This document shows, in pieces, positions 8,060-18,203 of a stretch of DNA of 64,000 nucleotides. Within the stretch, counting starts at the first letter, position 1; every line of letters starts with the position of its first letter. This stretch comes from DYCT01 sp051875715 (GTDB lineage Bacteria; Bacteroidota; Bacteroidia; Bacteroidales; Bacteroidaceae), in contig JBJEHD010000024.1 of assembly GCA_051875715.1 (NCBI GenBank), positions 62,001 to 126,000 of the forward strand, written 5' to 3'. The notes under the pieces are model-generated. The model was not told where the DNA came from. It made no database searches and was given only the letters and a program-made list of their open reading frames with translations. Both the position numbers and the translations under genes were made by a program.

Positions 8060-10711
8060 CTATTTATCCTTTGTACTTTCAAAATGCTTCTGTTGTTGTT
8101 CCACGCGCTTCATCTCCTGGATGCGTTCCTCTTCCTCGCGCTTCAGCCGGGCCAGTTCGGCCTCGTCCACCTCGCCTACCATCATCGTGTCGAACCGTTC
8201 GGTCGGTTGCAAAACAGGCTTTTCGTCGTATACGCTCCCTCGCTCGGCCGGCAGTGTCTGCAGTGTCAGTTCGGCGTGCGGATGCAGGTTGATGCCCGGA
8301 TGGAGCAACGAGGCCTTCACCCGGATGGTACCGGGCTCCACTCCTGCCCGAATCAAGGCCGGAGCGGTTCCCCAACGGCTGACGCGCGGATTGGCTTCGA
8401 TGTCGCGTCCGCCCACCAGTTCGCCGGCACCTTCCACCTCGAAGACAACCGTCTCGCGCGACAGGCGTTTCACGTGTCCGTCCTTGTCGACCAACGAGGC
8501 CACCACGGTGACGATGTCCGATCCGTTGGCTCGGAACGGCAGCCCGGAGTCCACCGTCAGCACCAACTGTTCTTTACGCTTTGACGGGCGGTTCTCGGCT
8601 CGGGCCACCACCTTTCCATCCAGGAATCCCTCGGCCAACAGGCTGCACTCCTCCGGCTTGTTGGCCCGGTGCAAGGCACGAATGTCGACGAAACTATACG
8701 CTTCCTTGAACACCACGGGCGGATGACGGATGCCACGCTCCTCCAGCACGGGTGCCTGCACATAGGTGTGCCGTCCGTTTACCGTCAGGCGCACACTGTC
8801 GCAGTTGGTGTACACGGTCACGTCCTCCGGCGAGAAGGGGGTCATGGCATGGGCGATGTAGACCATCGGACCGCTGTCGGCCTGCGTCAGGTGAAGACGT
8901 GGGTCACGCTGGCTCATCATCATGTAATAAGAATACTTGGGCTGGCGGAAGTTGTCCATCAATCCGCCCCAGAACGGGTCGGGGTGATAGCCGCGCTGGT
9001 GGTCGAACGAATGCCACAAGGTACCGCCCACATGGCCACGGGGCGACTTATAGAACTGGTCCACCGTCAGCGAGCCGCCATAATCCTTGCGGGCATAATG
9101 CTGTGCCTGGCGCAACTGCGGACCCTCGCCCCATTCGCGTGCCGCACGGCTGTAGGAGTTGTGCGAGTTCCAATCGTCCACACAGTCGCCAAACTCGCGC
9201 GTGAAGCACGACTTGCCGGTATTCTGATAAAACGCCTCGGGTTTCGGAGCCGTATAGAGCACGTCGAAACCCATCGCGCCTTTGCTCTTGTCGTCGATGG
9301 CAGCATAACAGCCGGGATAGGGATATTCCTCGTGCGTGGCCTGGTAGGCGTGTTGCGCAAACGACTCGGGGAAGGCAGTCTCGTTCAAGATGGGTTCCCA
9401 CAAGAGCACGGACGGGTGGTTTCGGTCGCGACGTACCATGTGTCGGATGTCGGACAGGATGCGCTGTTCAAACACCGGGTCAGGATTCCAATACTGCCAG
9501 CCGGGCGTGGCCACGATGATGAACATCCCCAGTTCGTCGCAGGCATCCATGAAGGCCGGGTCCTGCGGATAGTGGGCAGAACGGATGATGCGCAACCCGG
9601 CGTCGCGCAGTTTCTTCACATCAAGCCAATGCAGGTTGTTGGGCACGGCGTTGCCGATGTAGGCATAGTCCTGATGGCGGTTCGCACCCATCAGTTTGTC
9701 TTCGAAAGGTTGTCCGTTGATGTACAGTCCGTCGGATCCGCGAAACTCGATGCTACGGATGCCGATGCGCGTGGCCACGGCATCGCACACGCGACCGCCC
9801 CGCCGCACCACGGTTTGCAACCGATACAGGTTCGGATGGTCGGGATGCCACAAAGCCGGGTTCTTCACCGTCAGCGTCTGCTCCGCATGAGCCGAAGCAC
9901 CGGCTGCCAACGACAGGGACTGACGGCCTGCGGCCACCTGCCGACCCTCGGCGTCCAGCAAGGTCTGCACGACCTCCACCCGGCAAGCCGTAGCCGCTTC
10001 GTTGGCCACATGTGTCCGGACGCGGACACGAGCTTTCCGTTCGGAGACATCCTCATACGACACGAAGACACCGCCCCCGGCCACCTCGTCGGCGGCATTG
10101 GCATCCGTCACGTGTACCGGGTCGGTCGCCACCAGGTAGCAATCGCGGTAGATGCCGCCAAACACGCAGAAGTCCATTGTGTATTGTTTGCGTCCGGGCG
10201 GATAGGTGCCGTCGTCGCTGTTGTCGGCACACACGGCCAGTGTCACCTTTTCGCCGGCCTTCACGCCGGCCCGGGTCAAATCAATCCACACGGGCAGGAA
10301 ACCGCCGAAATGCGTCCCTACCTCTTGTCCGTTCACGTAGAACCGGCTCTTGCCCATCACGGCCTCGAAGCAGAGCGACACACGCTTGTCCCGAAACCGC
10401 TCGTCGAGCGTGAAATGCTTGGTGTACCACGCCGGGCCTTGGTAGTTGCGCGAGCCACTGGCCTCGGAAGGGACCAGTTGCACCGTATGCGGCAGGTTCA
10501 CCAACTGCCAGCCGGAATCGTCGATTGCCTCGGCCGAAGAGCCGTCCGGCAAATCGCCCCGCTGGAACCGCCAGCCGGGATTGAAGTCCAACACTTCGCG
10601 GCCGCCATCAGCCACAGGATAAAAACCGATTGCCGAGAAGCGAGGCTGCGCCTGCACAGCCAGCATACAAAAGCAACCCATCAGAACATAAAGTAATCGT
10701 TTGCTATACAT
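8060..10711 (-). CDS. Glycoside hydrolase family 2 (beta-galactosidase/beta-glucuronidase type)
   Basis: An 883-residue exported enzyme with signal peptide ending MLAVQAQ (~22). Domain order is typical of GH2: sugar-binding jelly roll (~35-200, FNPGWRFQRGD...), immunoglobulin-like domain (~205-315), TIM barrel (~320-600), then C-terminal Ig-like domains. The acid/base is Glu444 in LLWEPILNET and the nucleophile Glu506 in CFTREFGD. It would remove a non-reducing beta-linked sugar (galactose, glucuronate or mannose) in the periplasm. It sits 14 bp after GH3 and 1 bp before the lyase, so all three are one transcript. The C-terminal 50 residues are charged (KREEEERIQEMKRVEQQQK), probably an alpha helix with no known role. 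Confidence 0.9.
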   Translation of the reverse strand: MYSKRLLYVLMGCFCMLAVQAQPRFSAIGFYPVADGGREVLDFNPGWRFQRGDLPDGSSAEAIDDSGWQLVNLPHTVQLVPSEASGSRNYQGPAWYTKHFTLDERFRDKRVSLCFEAVMGKSRFYVNGQEVGTHFGGFLPVWIDLTRAGVKAGEKVTLAVCADNSDDGTYPPGRKQYTMDFCVFGGIYRDCYLVATDPVHVTDANAADEVAGGGVFVSYEDVSERKARVRVRTHVANEAATACRVEVVQTLLDAEGRQVAAGRQSLSLAAGASAHAEQTLTVKNPALWHPDHPNLYRLQTVVRRGGRVCDAVATRIGIRSIEFRGSDGLYINGQPFEDKLMGANRHQDYAYIGNAVPNNLHWLDVKKLRDAGLRIIRSAHYPQDPAFMDACDELGMFIIVATPGWQYWNPDPVFEQRILSDIRHMVRRDRNHPSVLLWEPILNETAFPESFAQHAYQATHEEYPYPGCYAAIDDKSKGAMGFDVLYTAPKPEAFYQNTGKSCFTREFGDCVDDWNSHNSYSRAAREWGEGPQLRQAQHYARKDYGGSLTVDQFYKSPRGHVGGTLWHSFDHQRGYHPDPFWGGLMDNFRQPKYSYYMMMSQRDPRLHLTQADSGPMVYIAHAMTPFSPEDVTVYTNCDSVRLTVNGRHTYVQAPVLEERGIRHPPVVFKEAYSFVDIRALHRANKPEECSLLAEGFLDGKVVARAENRPSKRKEQLVLTVDSGLPFRANGSDIVTVVASLVDKDGHVKRLSRETVVFEVEGAGELVGGRDIEANPRVSRWGTAPALIRAGVEPGTIRVKASLLHPGINLHPHAELTLQTLPAERGSVYDEKPVLQPTERFDTMMVGEVDEAELARLKREEEERIQEMKRVEQQQKHFESTKDK

Positions 10712-10725
10712 AATTCATAAAATTT

Positions 10726-13227
10726 TTAGTTTTTCTTCCAACGTTTCCGCTTGTCAGGATCATACATCATTAGTTTGTAGGTGTCTTGCGGCACCACTTT
10801 CTCTTTCTTCCGATAGGTCTGCTGTCCTTCGCCCACGACGAAGAAACTGTCCGTCAGTCGGATATCCTCAATGGAACTGCCTATCATCACACTGAACTCG
10901 CCCGGTTCCACCACCTTTTCGTTCTGCAGGTTAACCAGCATCAGATCGTCGGGCACGAGGCGGAAACGGACGGTCTTCGACTCGCCCGGCTGCAAGTGGA
11001 CGCGTTCGAAGCCACGCAGTACCTTCTCGTAGGCCGTGGTCGAACTGATGACGTCGTTGATGTAGAGTTGCACCACCTCGTCGCCGGCCACCTGTCCCGT
11101 GTTCGTCACGCGGCAGGACACTTCCACGTCTCCCGTGCGGGTATATACCTGGTCGATGTGGAGGCTGTCGTACGCAAAGGTGGTGTACGACAATCCGTGT
11201 CCGAAGCAGTAGAGCAACCCCTGCACGGCCGCCGAAGGCGTTCCGATTTGCTCGTCGTTCGCACCCGGCTTGCAAGGGATGTTCATCGGCAACTGTCCCA
11301 CCGAGCGCGGCCAGGTGCTGTTCAGTTTGCCGCCGGGGTTGTAGTCGCCCAGCAATGCCTCGGCAATGGCCATACCTCCTTGCGCACCCGGATAGGGAGC
11401 GGCCAGGATGGCGGGCACATAGCGGTCGGCATAGTTGATGGTGGCGGGTCGGCCCCACACCAGCACCAGCACGACAGGCTTCCCGGTGGCCACCACGGCC
11501 TTGAGCAGGTCTTCCTGCCGTCCGGGCAGATCGAGGCTGCTGCGTGTGCGGCTCTCGCCGGAGGTCTGTATGCCGTCGCCCAATACCAGCACGGCCACAT
11601 CGCTCTGCTCGGCCAGGCGCACCGCTTCGTCGATGCCCTGCCGTTCCTCGGCCGACAAGGGTTCGGGGAACAGTTCCGTGGCCGGCCAACCGGGGTTGAC
11701 CACGTCCACACCCTTGGCATACGACACCTCGATGCCTCGTGGACGGCATAGGGTCTGCAGACCGTCGTACACGCTCACGAAGGTGAAGTCCGACGGGCCG
11801 TAATGGGTCGGCACGTAGTTGCACGTGTGGGCATTGGGGCCGATGACGGCAATCCGTTTCACGTCTGGTGACAGCGGCAGGGTCCGGTTCTCGTTCTTGA
11901 GCAGCACGAGGCACTCGCGCGAGGCACGCAGGGCGGCTTCCTGGTGAGCATCACATTTGAGCAGGGCCTGTGCCTGCTCCGGGTCGCCGGTATAAGGCTG
12001 ATCGAACAGGCCGATCCAAAACTTCACCCGCAGCACGTCGGCCACCAGTTCGTTCAAACGCTCTTCCGACAGACGGCCTTCGCGCACAAGGGTGCGGATG
12101 TGGTTGATGTAGACATCCGGGCTGTCGAAGCGGGTACGGACGTTCAGTCCGGCCTGCAAAGCCCGTAGGGTGGCTTCCTCCAAATCCTCACAGACATAAT
12201 GAAAATTACACAGCCGCTCGATGGCATAACTGTCGGACACGACGTAGCCCTTGAAGCCCATCTCCTTGCGGAGTTTGTTGGTTAGGAACTCATAACTGCC
12301 GGCCATCGGGTCGCCGTTGTAGTCGCTCAACGCGCACATCACGCCCAAGGCTCCGGCTTCCTGAAAGACCTTGCGGAAGGGATATTCGTGGATGTAGTAC
12401 ATCTCTGAAGGGGTGACGTGCGGGTCCGTCCGCGAAAAGAACTGACGGGCAGCCTTGCAGTCGCCGTAGCCCACGAAGTGCTTCGGCGTGGATACCACTC
12501 GTTGTTCCTGAATGCCCTTGGACATGGCCACACCCAACCGAGCCACCAGATAGGGGTCTTCGGCAATGGTACCGTCGAAGCGGCCCCACCGTTGGTCGCG
12601 TGCCACGTCGAGAATCGGGGCGTAGACATTGGTGTAGCCCAAGGCCCGTGCCTCCCGTCCTTCGATGCAACCTTCCAGATAGGCCAGGTCCTTGTCCCAG
12701 GTGCAGCCCAGGGCATTCATCGACGGGAAACTCGTGGCATGGCGGGCTGCCAGGCCGCGGATGCCCTCGTTGGTCAGGTCCACCGGGATGCCCAACCGCG
12801 TGTATTCCACGAAGAACCGCTGCGTCTCGCGCAGGGCCTCGGCCATGGCGCGGGGCGAAGCGTTCTCGGCAATCTCACCGTTCGAGATGTGCTCGTCGAT
12901 GTTGGCGATGCCGTCCTTCAGCACCATCTCCTGCCAGCGGACGGTGGGCAGGCTGTCCGGCAGGCTTTTCTTGTACCCGTAATAGGTAGCCAGTTGGCAA
13001 GTTTTCTCTTCCATCGTCATCTGACGCAGCAGGTCGGCCACCCGTTCCTCGGTGGGACGGGTCGGATCTTCATACACGTCTTTCTGTCCGTTCTTGTTCA
13101 AGTCAATCCATCCCTTGTGGTAGATTTTTTTCTTGGGCGGATAGGGTGAACGAGTTTTGGCCTGCATTCCCAAGGAAGCGGCCAGGCAGAGCACGGCCAG
13201 TGCTCCGCCTATGAGGGGATGTCTCAT
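10726..13227 (-). CDS. Glycoside hydrolase family 3, beta-glucosidase-like
   Basis: An 833-residue exported enzyme with signal peptide MRHPLIGGALAVLCLAASLGMQA. The order is the three-domain beta-glucosidase/xylosidase one: TIM barrel (~60-370), alpha/beta sandwich (~410-640) and fibronectin-III-like domain (~690-780, DEVVQLYINDV). The nucleophile is Asp332 in GYVVSDSYAIERL. KHFVGYG (~250) is the usual substrate-binding block. The acidic segment DLNKNGQKDVYED near residue 42 resembles a calcium-binding loop. It follows the PL8 gene by 29 bp. A GH3 of this type normally cuts beta-glucosides or xylosides, so its place among glycosaminoglycan enzymes is unexpected. Confidence 0.9.
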   Translation of the reverse strand: MRHPLIGGALAVLCLAASLGMQAKTRSPYPPKKKIYHKGWIDLNKNGQKDVYEDPTRPTEERVADLLRQMTMEEKTCQLATYYGYKKSLPDSLPTVRWQEMVLKDGIANIDEHISNGEIAENASPRAMAEALRETQRFFVEYTRLGIPVDLTNEGIRGLAARHATSFPSMNALGCTWDKDLAYLEGCIEGREARALGYTNVYAPILDVARDQRWGRFDGTIAEDPYLVARLGVAMSKGIQEQRVVSTPKHFVGYGDCKAARQFFSRTDPHVTPSEMYYIHEYPFRKVFQEAGALGVMCALSDYNGDPMAGSYEFLTNKLRKEMGFKGYVVSDSYAIERLCNFHYVCEDLEEATLRALQAGLNVRTRFDSPDVYINHIRTLVREGRLSEERLNELVADVLRVKFWIGLFDQPYTGDPEQAQALLKCDAHQEAALRASRECLVLLKNENRTLPLSPDVKRIAVIGPNAHTCNYVPTHYGPSDFTFVSVYDGLQTLCRPRGIEVSYAKGVDVVNPGWPATELFPEPLSAEERQGIDEAVRLAEQSDVAVLVLGDGIQTSGESRTRSSLDLPGRQEDLLKAVVATGKPVVLVLVWGRPATINYADRYVPAILAAPYPGAQGGMAIAEALLGDYNPGGKLNSTWPRSVGQLPMNIPCKPGANDEQIGTPSAAVQGLLYCFGHGLSYTTFAYDSLHIDQVYTRTGDVEVSCRVTNTGQVAGDEVVQLYINDVISSTTAYEKVLRGFERVHLQPGESKTVRFRLVPDDLMLVNLQNEKVVEPGEFSVMIGSSIEDIRLTDSFFVVGEGQQTYRKKEKVVPQDTYKLMMYDPDKRKRWKKN

Positions 13228-13256
13228 GGTCTATTCTCCTTTTATTATATTATACA

Positions 13257-16200
13257 CTACCGTTTCAGCACGGCATCGAAACTGGCGGCATCCTTGCAGA
13301 TGAACTCCAGCACGGTCTCTTTCTTCGTGGCCGACACGATGCGGCAGTTGTCGGGCAGGGTGTCTGCCGTCCAACGGCCTTTCAGCGTCACCGTCACCGG
13401 GATGGGCAGGCTCGGATCGTCCTTCCACGGGTGGGAAGCGATGCTGCGCTCCACGCGCTTGCCGTTCTCGTCGTAGGTTTCGTCCGGCGCGCCGCGATAC
13501 AGGGCCAGGTCGGGCTGGCTGACGGTCAGGTGGAGCGTCTTTCCTTCCTGATGGGTCATCAGCAGACAAGTGGTGTCCACCCGCTGCACCAATCCCTTCG
13601 GCAGCGACTGCGGCGTTTCGAAGAGGACATAGGAGGTCCGTCCTTCCTTGTCGGTCACGATGTGTGCCCGCTCGTCCTGCTGCAGGATGCGATAGGAGGG
13701 CGATTTGGCGAAGGCGGCCAGGGCCTGCCCGGTGGTGCCGGGCACGACGGCATACGCATAGGTCGCTCCCTTCGGAGCATAGCCGTGGTCAATGGTCAAG
13801 GTCACCCAGTCGCCCTCGGTCGGTGCGCCGGTATTCTGCAGACGCGACTGCTGATGGCGGTTGCGGGTGAAGCGGCAGTCGCCGGGCACGTAATAGCCGG
13901 TGCCGAAGGGGTCGAGGTAGGTGTGCGAACCGTCCTTGGTCCGGCTCCAAAGGGCATCCTCCTCGGCGTTCTTCACAGCCTGTTGGAGGACGGTGGTCTC
14001 GGTGGGATAGTCGGTGTTCGCACACTCGATGCCGGAACCCAGGCAAACGATGGTGCCCTCGAAGAAGTGGTACGACTTCCGCGCCCGCAGCGAGCCGTTG
14101 TACTTGTCGTGTTCATGCAGTTTCATGCCATAGTTTCCGTTGATGTGGTTCTGCGACAGGCCGCCGGCAAAGGCTTCGTCGGAGTAGAGCATCTCCTCGT
14201 AGCCGGAGAAGCGGTCGGCATTGCGCACGTCGGCCTTCAGTTGGTCCACCGGCAGATGGACGGCGGTCGTGCCCGGGATGCGTCCCCAGTCGAAGCCTTC
14301 CTGCTGCCAGCCGCCGCTGGTGGAGGTCACGGGCTCGCCTTCGGGGGCGGTCATCAACTGCATGCTGCCGTGCGCCAGGTAGCGGCCATAGAGGTTGGCA
14401 CCGATGTAGTGCTCGGCGGCCCAGAGGTAGCGCGAGTGTCCGCGCACGACGGCCGACCACTGGTCGCGACGGTGTACCGACAGGCAGCCGTAACCCAACG
14501 CCAGGTTGCCCTGCGGATGCGGTTCGGGGTTGAATCCGCGAGCGGCCAACTGAGTGGCCAGCCCCTTCTCGTCGAGGTTCGTGTATTCAGGCATATATTC
14601 CGGCTCTTTGCTGCGGTCGATGGTGTGCATATCCGACACCAGGCGCAAGAAGGCGGATGCCATCTCGCCGTCCACTTCCTGACTGCCGTCCGGCGTGCCG
14701 GACAAGGCCATCAGTCCGAACTGGCGCGGCACCAATGTGCCCTTTCCGTCGGGGTGACGACCCGACATGGCCAGCGGGTAGAACCGTTTGTTGCAATAGA
14801 ACCGCATGGTGAGCAGGTTGTGCTTCACGTTGGCGTGCGCCGCCTCCGCGATGGCGAACGACGTGCCGTGGAGCAGGTAAATCATCCGGGTAGCCCCCTC
14901 AAGGCCTCCCACGCCATAAGCGGGATAGTTGTTGCTGTGGTGATAGACGGCACCGTCTTGCTTGAATCCGTCTTCCAGTCCCTGACTGGGCAAGAAGCCG
15001 TTGTTCAACCAGGCGGCGAAGGACTTCAGATACTGGGCCTTCTGCGGCGTGTCGGGCATGGACAGGACACTGCAGATGCGTCCCATGCTGAGGGTGTTGA
15101 TTTCGTCCACGTCCGCACCGGTATGGTTCGGCTTGCGGAAGGTGTTGGCGATGTTCGAATACCACAACAACGTCCGGCTGGCTTCCTCCTGCAGACCTTC
15201 CTTGGCCAGCACGTCCTTCATCATGTAGTAGGCCGTGAAGAAGTCGCGGAAGCCGTAGCCGTAGAGCGACATCGAGCCGACACAACTGCCGTAGGCAAAG
15301 CCCTGGTCGGTCAGGTGGCGATACATCCGCACGAACATCCCGGCCAGTTCCTCGCGCTGGTCGGCACGGACAGCGTTCAGGTAGGCCGAGGCCAGGTTCT
15401 TCATCGTGGCGAAATAGTGGCGGGTCTCGAAGTAGCCTTGCTGGAGTTGCTGATGGATGTTCGTGTCGGAAATGCGCTCGAAGAGTTTGTTCTCCGGCAC
15501 GATATAGAAAATCGGATGGCCGGTCACCCCGTCCTCCGTCTCCTGAATCTCATAACAGGCATAGTCGCGGCGCAGGGCCTCCATCTTCGCGTCGCTCACC
15601 TCGGAACGGTAGAGCATCAGGCCGCGAAACCGTTCTTCGATGCAGGCCAGTTCCTCCCGCTGCGTGTCAGTCAGCACGGCCTCCTGCGGGATGTAGGGTG
15701 TCAGACGGCTGTTCGCCACCCAGTTGTTGCCCCGGAATCCTTTGTTGACGAAGGGCACCTGCAGGTCGGCGTTTTGCGGCCGGAGGTCCATCTTCGTGCC
15801 GGTCACGACGTGGTCGAGGTAGAGGATGCCGGCCTGTCCGGGTGCGGTGATGCGCACTTCGTTCATGCCCTCTTCGGGCACGCCCTGCATATCGCGTTCG
15901 TACACGACGATTCCCGTGCGCCAGCCTGTAAAGCGGAGGTGGAACACGAAGGAGCAGCACTCCCGCCCGTTTTTCAAGAAGCGGAACCGCAGCGAGTCGT
16001 TCATGGGTTTCTCACTGTAAATCCACGGACAGAAGGCGGACAGATAGGTGTCCTTGCCCGTCGGGTCTTTGGCCTCGAAGCGGAGGTCGCGGCGGATGGA
16101 AAGTTCGGCTCCGGGAGCAAAGGTCCATTGCAGCGACGAGGCGCCGTCTTTCCAGTGACGATTAGAGATTTGTGTTTCCGAACCTTCTCCGGCTACCACA

Positions 16201-16322
16201 TAAGCGGGAACCTCCGTTCCTTCGAACGAGAGCAGGCGTTCGTTGCCCACCCATTGGCCGAAGGCGCCGGTCGCCATCGCGGTTGCCAACACGGCCAACA
16301 TGATTCGTTTCAATTCTTTCAT
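13257..16322 (-). CDS. Chondroitinase ABC-type polysaccharide lyase (PL8)
   Basis: A 1021-residue exported lyase with signal peptide MKELKRIMLAVLATAMATGAFGQ. The N-terminal jelly roll (~25-205) is followed by a helical toroid (~215-590) and two beta domains, as in chondroitinase ABC. The catalytic set is recognisable: His462 and Tyr469 in YHHSNNYPAYG, Arg522 in SGRHP and Glu637 in AAEHY. The segment HRRDQWSAVVRGHSRYLWAA matches the conserved central strand region. It should depolymerise chondroitin or dermatan sulfate, or hyaluronan, into unsaturated disaccharides that feed the GH88 enzyme at 31153. It lies between the CBM9-like gene (95-bp gap) and GH3 (29 bp). Confidence 0.9.
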   Translation of the reverse strand: MKELKRIMLAVLATAMATGAFGQWVGNERLLSFEGTEVPAYVVAGEGSETQISNRHWKDGASSLQWTFAPGAELSIRRDLRFEAKDPTGKDTYLSAFCPWIYSEKPMNDSLRFRFLKNGRECCSFVFHLRFTGWRTGIVVYERDMQGVPEEGMNEVRITAPGQAGILYLDHVVTGTKMDLRPQNADLQVPFVNKGFRGNNWVANSRLTPYIPQEAVLTDTQREELACIEERFRGLMLYRSEVSDAKMEALRRDYACYEIQETEDGVTGHPIFYIVPENKLFERISDTNIHQQLQQGYFETRHYFATMKNLASAYLNAVRADQREELAGMFVRMYRHLTDQGFAYGSCVGSMSLYGYGFRDFFTAYYMMKDVLAKEGLQEEASRTLLWYSNIANTFRKPNHTGADVDEINTLSMGRICSVLSMPDTPQKAQYLKSFAAWLNNGFLPSQGLEDGFKQDGAVYHHSNNYPAYGVGGLEGATRMIYLLHGTSFAIAEAAHANVKHNLLTMRFYCNKRFYPLAMSGRHPDGKGTLVPRQFGLMALSGTPDGSQEVDGEMASAFLRLVSDMHTIDRSKEPEYMPEYTNLDEKGLATQLAARGFNPEPHPQGNLALGYGCLSVHRRDQWSAVVRGHSRYLWAAEHYIGANLYGRYLAHGSMQLMTAPEGEPVTSTSGGWQQEGFDWGRIPGTTAVHLPVDQLKADVRNADRFSGYEEMLYSDEAFAGGLSQNHINGNYGMKLHEHDKYNGSLRARKSYHFFEGTIVCLGSGIECANTDYPTETTVLQQAVKNAEEDALWSRTKDGSHTYLDPFGTGYYVPGDCRFTRNRHQQSRLQNTGAPTEGDWVTLTIDHGYAPKGATYAYAVVPGTTGQALAAFAKSPSYRILQQDERAHIVTDKEGRTSYVLFETPQSLPKGLVQRVDTTCLLMTHQEGKTLHLTVSQPDLALYRGAPDETYDENGKRVERSIASHPWKDDPSLPIPVTVTLKGRWTADTLPDNCRIVSATKKETVLEFICKDAASFDAVLKR

Positions 16323-16417
16323 CTTATTATCGGTTGGTTAGTTCAATGATCTATACAGAGGTGCGTTGGGATGGCCGTTTCCAGTCCATCCCGACACGCC
16401 GAAAGGTCATGATTTAT

Positions 16418-17065
16418 TCACTCAAACACCAGTTGCCCGAACGAGTCGGGCCGGTGAAAGTTGGGTGTCGGGAAATCAATCGGATTCCACGACAGGAAAT
16501 GCGGGGTCTTCAGTTCGTCGCCGCATTTGTAGAGGTTGGCCCGGACGGTCTTCCCCTCCAGCGAGGTCACCCGGTCCTTGAAGAACACCTCGAAGGGGAT
16601 GACGAGTGCCAGTTGCCAGGCCGTCGGCTCATTGCGTTCGAGGGGCTCGCGCCCCAGGCTGGCCCAGCGGTCCACCCGCGCGGTCAGTTCGTGCGAGGCG
16701 TGCGTACGGTCGGGCTTGCCGATGCCGCCGCCCACCAGCACCGTGCCGATGCAGTTGGTCTCGATGTTATAGTAGCAACCGCTCTCGCCGGGGATGAGGA
16801 AGAACTCCACGCACGAGTCGGTCCACACGGCCTCGTTGTCCACCGCATACTTGCCGCGCACGGCCTCCTCCTCCACCTGGTAGTGCAGCAGCAAGGCCCC
16901 GTCGGTGTAGGCCAACCGGACGCTCACCTTCGGCCGATACGGATAGTCGGCCCAGTTGACCACGTCGATCGGCTGGGCGGCAATGCCTTTCTCATCCAGC
17001 AGTGCCGGCACCTCCTCCGCCCGCGGAGCGGCCCCGGCCAATTTCTGTACACGCCATGTCTTCAT
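16418..17065 (-). CDS. Carbohydrate-binding family 9-like protein
   Basis: A 215-residue protein with the DOMON/CBM9-like pattern: VSVRLAYTDGALLLHYQVEEE (~50-70), the acidic patch WTDSCVEFFL (~80-95) and WQLALVIPFEVFF. No signal peptide is visible, so it is probably cytoplasmic, which is odd for a sugar-binding module. It begins 9 bp after the sugar-kinase stop, so the two are translationally close and may work together on an imported sugar. Stand-alone CBM9-like proteins are common in Bacteroidales PULs but have no established biochemical role that I can name. Confidence 0.8.
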   Translation of the reverse strand: MKTWRVQKLAGAAPRAEEVPALLDEKGIAAQPIDVVNWADYPYRPKVSVRLAYTDGALLLHYQVEEEAVRGKYAVDNEAVWTDSCVEFFLIPGESGCYYNIETNCIGTVLVGGGIGKPDRTHASHELTARVDRWASLGREPLERNEPTAWQLALVIPFEVFFKDRVTSLEGKTVRANLYKCGDELKTPHFLSWNPIDFPTPNFHRPDSFGQLVFE

Positions 17066-17074
17066 AAGCCCGCC

Positions 17075-18163
17075 TTATTTAGCCAGACAACTTTCGATGA
17101 ACTGCATCATCTCGCCCTTGCAGTCCTCGGCGCTCTTCCAAAGTTTGAACTGGGCACGCGTACGCACCAGGTTGTGCTCCGGATACTGTATCTTATAATA
17201 GGTGTCGCCGTTGATGTAGTCGGCCAGGAAGCGGACGCACTGCATGTAGGGGAACAAGGTGGCGGCATACGGCAGGTTCTCAATCTCGACGGGGGTCAGG
17301 AACGAACGGGCCGACTCCAGGTAGCCCTGCGTGAAGGCACGGAAGATGGACATGTTGAAGCGGATGTTGTCCAGGTCCTTGTCGTCCTCGGCGCCGGTGT
17401 TGGCAGCCGTGCGCAAGAAGTCACCGAAATCGGAAAAGACGAAACTGGGCATCACCGTGTCGAGGTCGATGACGCAGAGCACGCGCCCTTCGTCGTCGAA
17501 CATCATGTTGTTCACCTTCGTGTCGCAGTGGCACACGCGTTTGGGCAATTTGCCTTCGCGGTACAGGCGTTCGGCCTTGCACATCTCCTCGGCATGGCGT
17601 TCCAGTTCGTCCACGATGTCCTTCACCTCGCCCAGCCGTCCGGCCTTGTCGGCAGCCACCGCCTCACGCAATTGCTTCAGGCGGAACTCCATGTTGTGGA
17701 AGTCGGGGATGGTTTCGCCCAACTGCACGGGGATGTCGGCCAGCATCGACTCGAAGTCGCCGAAGGCCTGTCCGGCAAAGGTGGAGTTCTTCTCGTCCAC
17801 GGTTTCGTAGGTATGTGCCCGGGGGATGAATACCATCACGCGCCAGTAACTTTCACCGTCGTAATAATAGCGTTTGCCGTCGTTGGCGGCGATGAAGCGG
17901 AGCACCTTGCGGTCCACGTCGGTTTCCCCGCGTGCGACCAGTTTCTGCCGGATGTGCGAGGTCACGGCCTCGATGTTATCCTGCAACATGTCCACATCGG
18001 TGAAGATGGCATGGTTGATGCGCTGCAGCACATAATCCGGACGGTCGTCCTCGGCCGTCAGCACCCGGTAGGAGTCATTGATCAGTCCGGCTCCCAAGGG
18101 TTTGATTTCCTTCAGTGTTCCCTCCAGGGGGAAATGTTCGATAATGTTGATGAGTTTGTCCAT
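17075..18163 (-). CDS. N-acetylhexosamine 1-kinase-like phosphotransferase
   Basis: A 362-residue cytoplasmic kinase of the aminoglycoside/choline phosphotransferase fold. Visible motifs are the catalytic loop HCDTKVNNMMF (Asp214) and the metal-binding VIDLDTVMPSFVFSDFGD (Asp233/235). The sequence style matches NahK-type enzymes that phosphorylate GlcNAc or GalNAc at C1, often annotated in Bacteroidales as mucin-desulfation-associated proteins. In a locus with PL8 lyases and GH88, it most simply salvages the GalNAc or GlcNAc released from disaccharides. Substrate is inferred, not shown. It precedes the CBM9-like gene by 9 bp. Confidence 0.8.
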   Translation of the reverse strand: MDKLINIIEHFPLEGTLKEIKPLGAGLINDSYRVLTAEDDRPDYVLQRINHAIFTDVDMLQDNIEAVTSHIRQKLVARGETDVDRKVLRFIAANDGKRYYYDGESYWRVMVFIPRAHTYETVDEKNSTFAGQAFGDFESMLADIPVQLGETIPDFHNMEFRLKQLREAVAADKAGRLGEVKDIVDELERHAEEMCKAERLYREGKLPKRVCHCDTKVNNMMFDDEGRVLCVIDLDTVMPSFVFSDFGDFLRTAANTGAEDDKDLDNIRFNMSIFRAFTQGYLESARSFLTPVEIENLPYAATLFPYMQCVRFLADYINGDTYYKIQYPEHNLVRTRAQFKLWKSAEDCKGEMMQFIESCLAK

Positions 18164-18203
18164 GGTATTGATTTTATGTGTTAACCTTCTGATATGTCAT
18201 AGA

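Noticed and set aside
13431..16349. A 972-codon open frame on the plus strand opposite the PL8 gene
   Set aside because: The sequence is antisense to a well-supported lyase, has no signal peptide or family motif, and is a normal effect of GC-rich codon use. Similar frames oppose 5017-7794 and 18365-21460.
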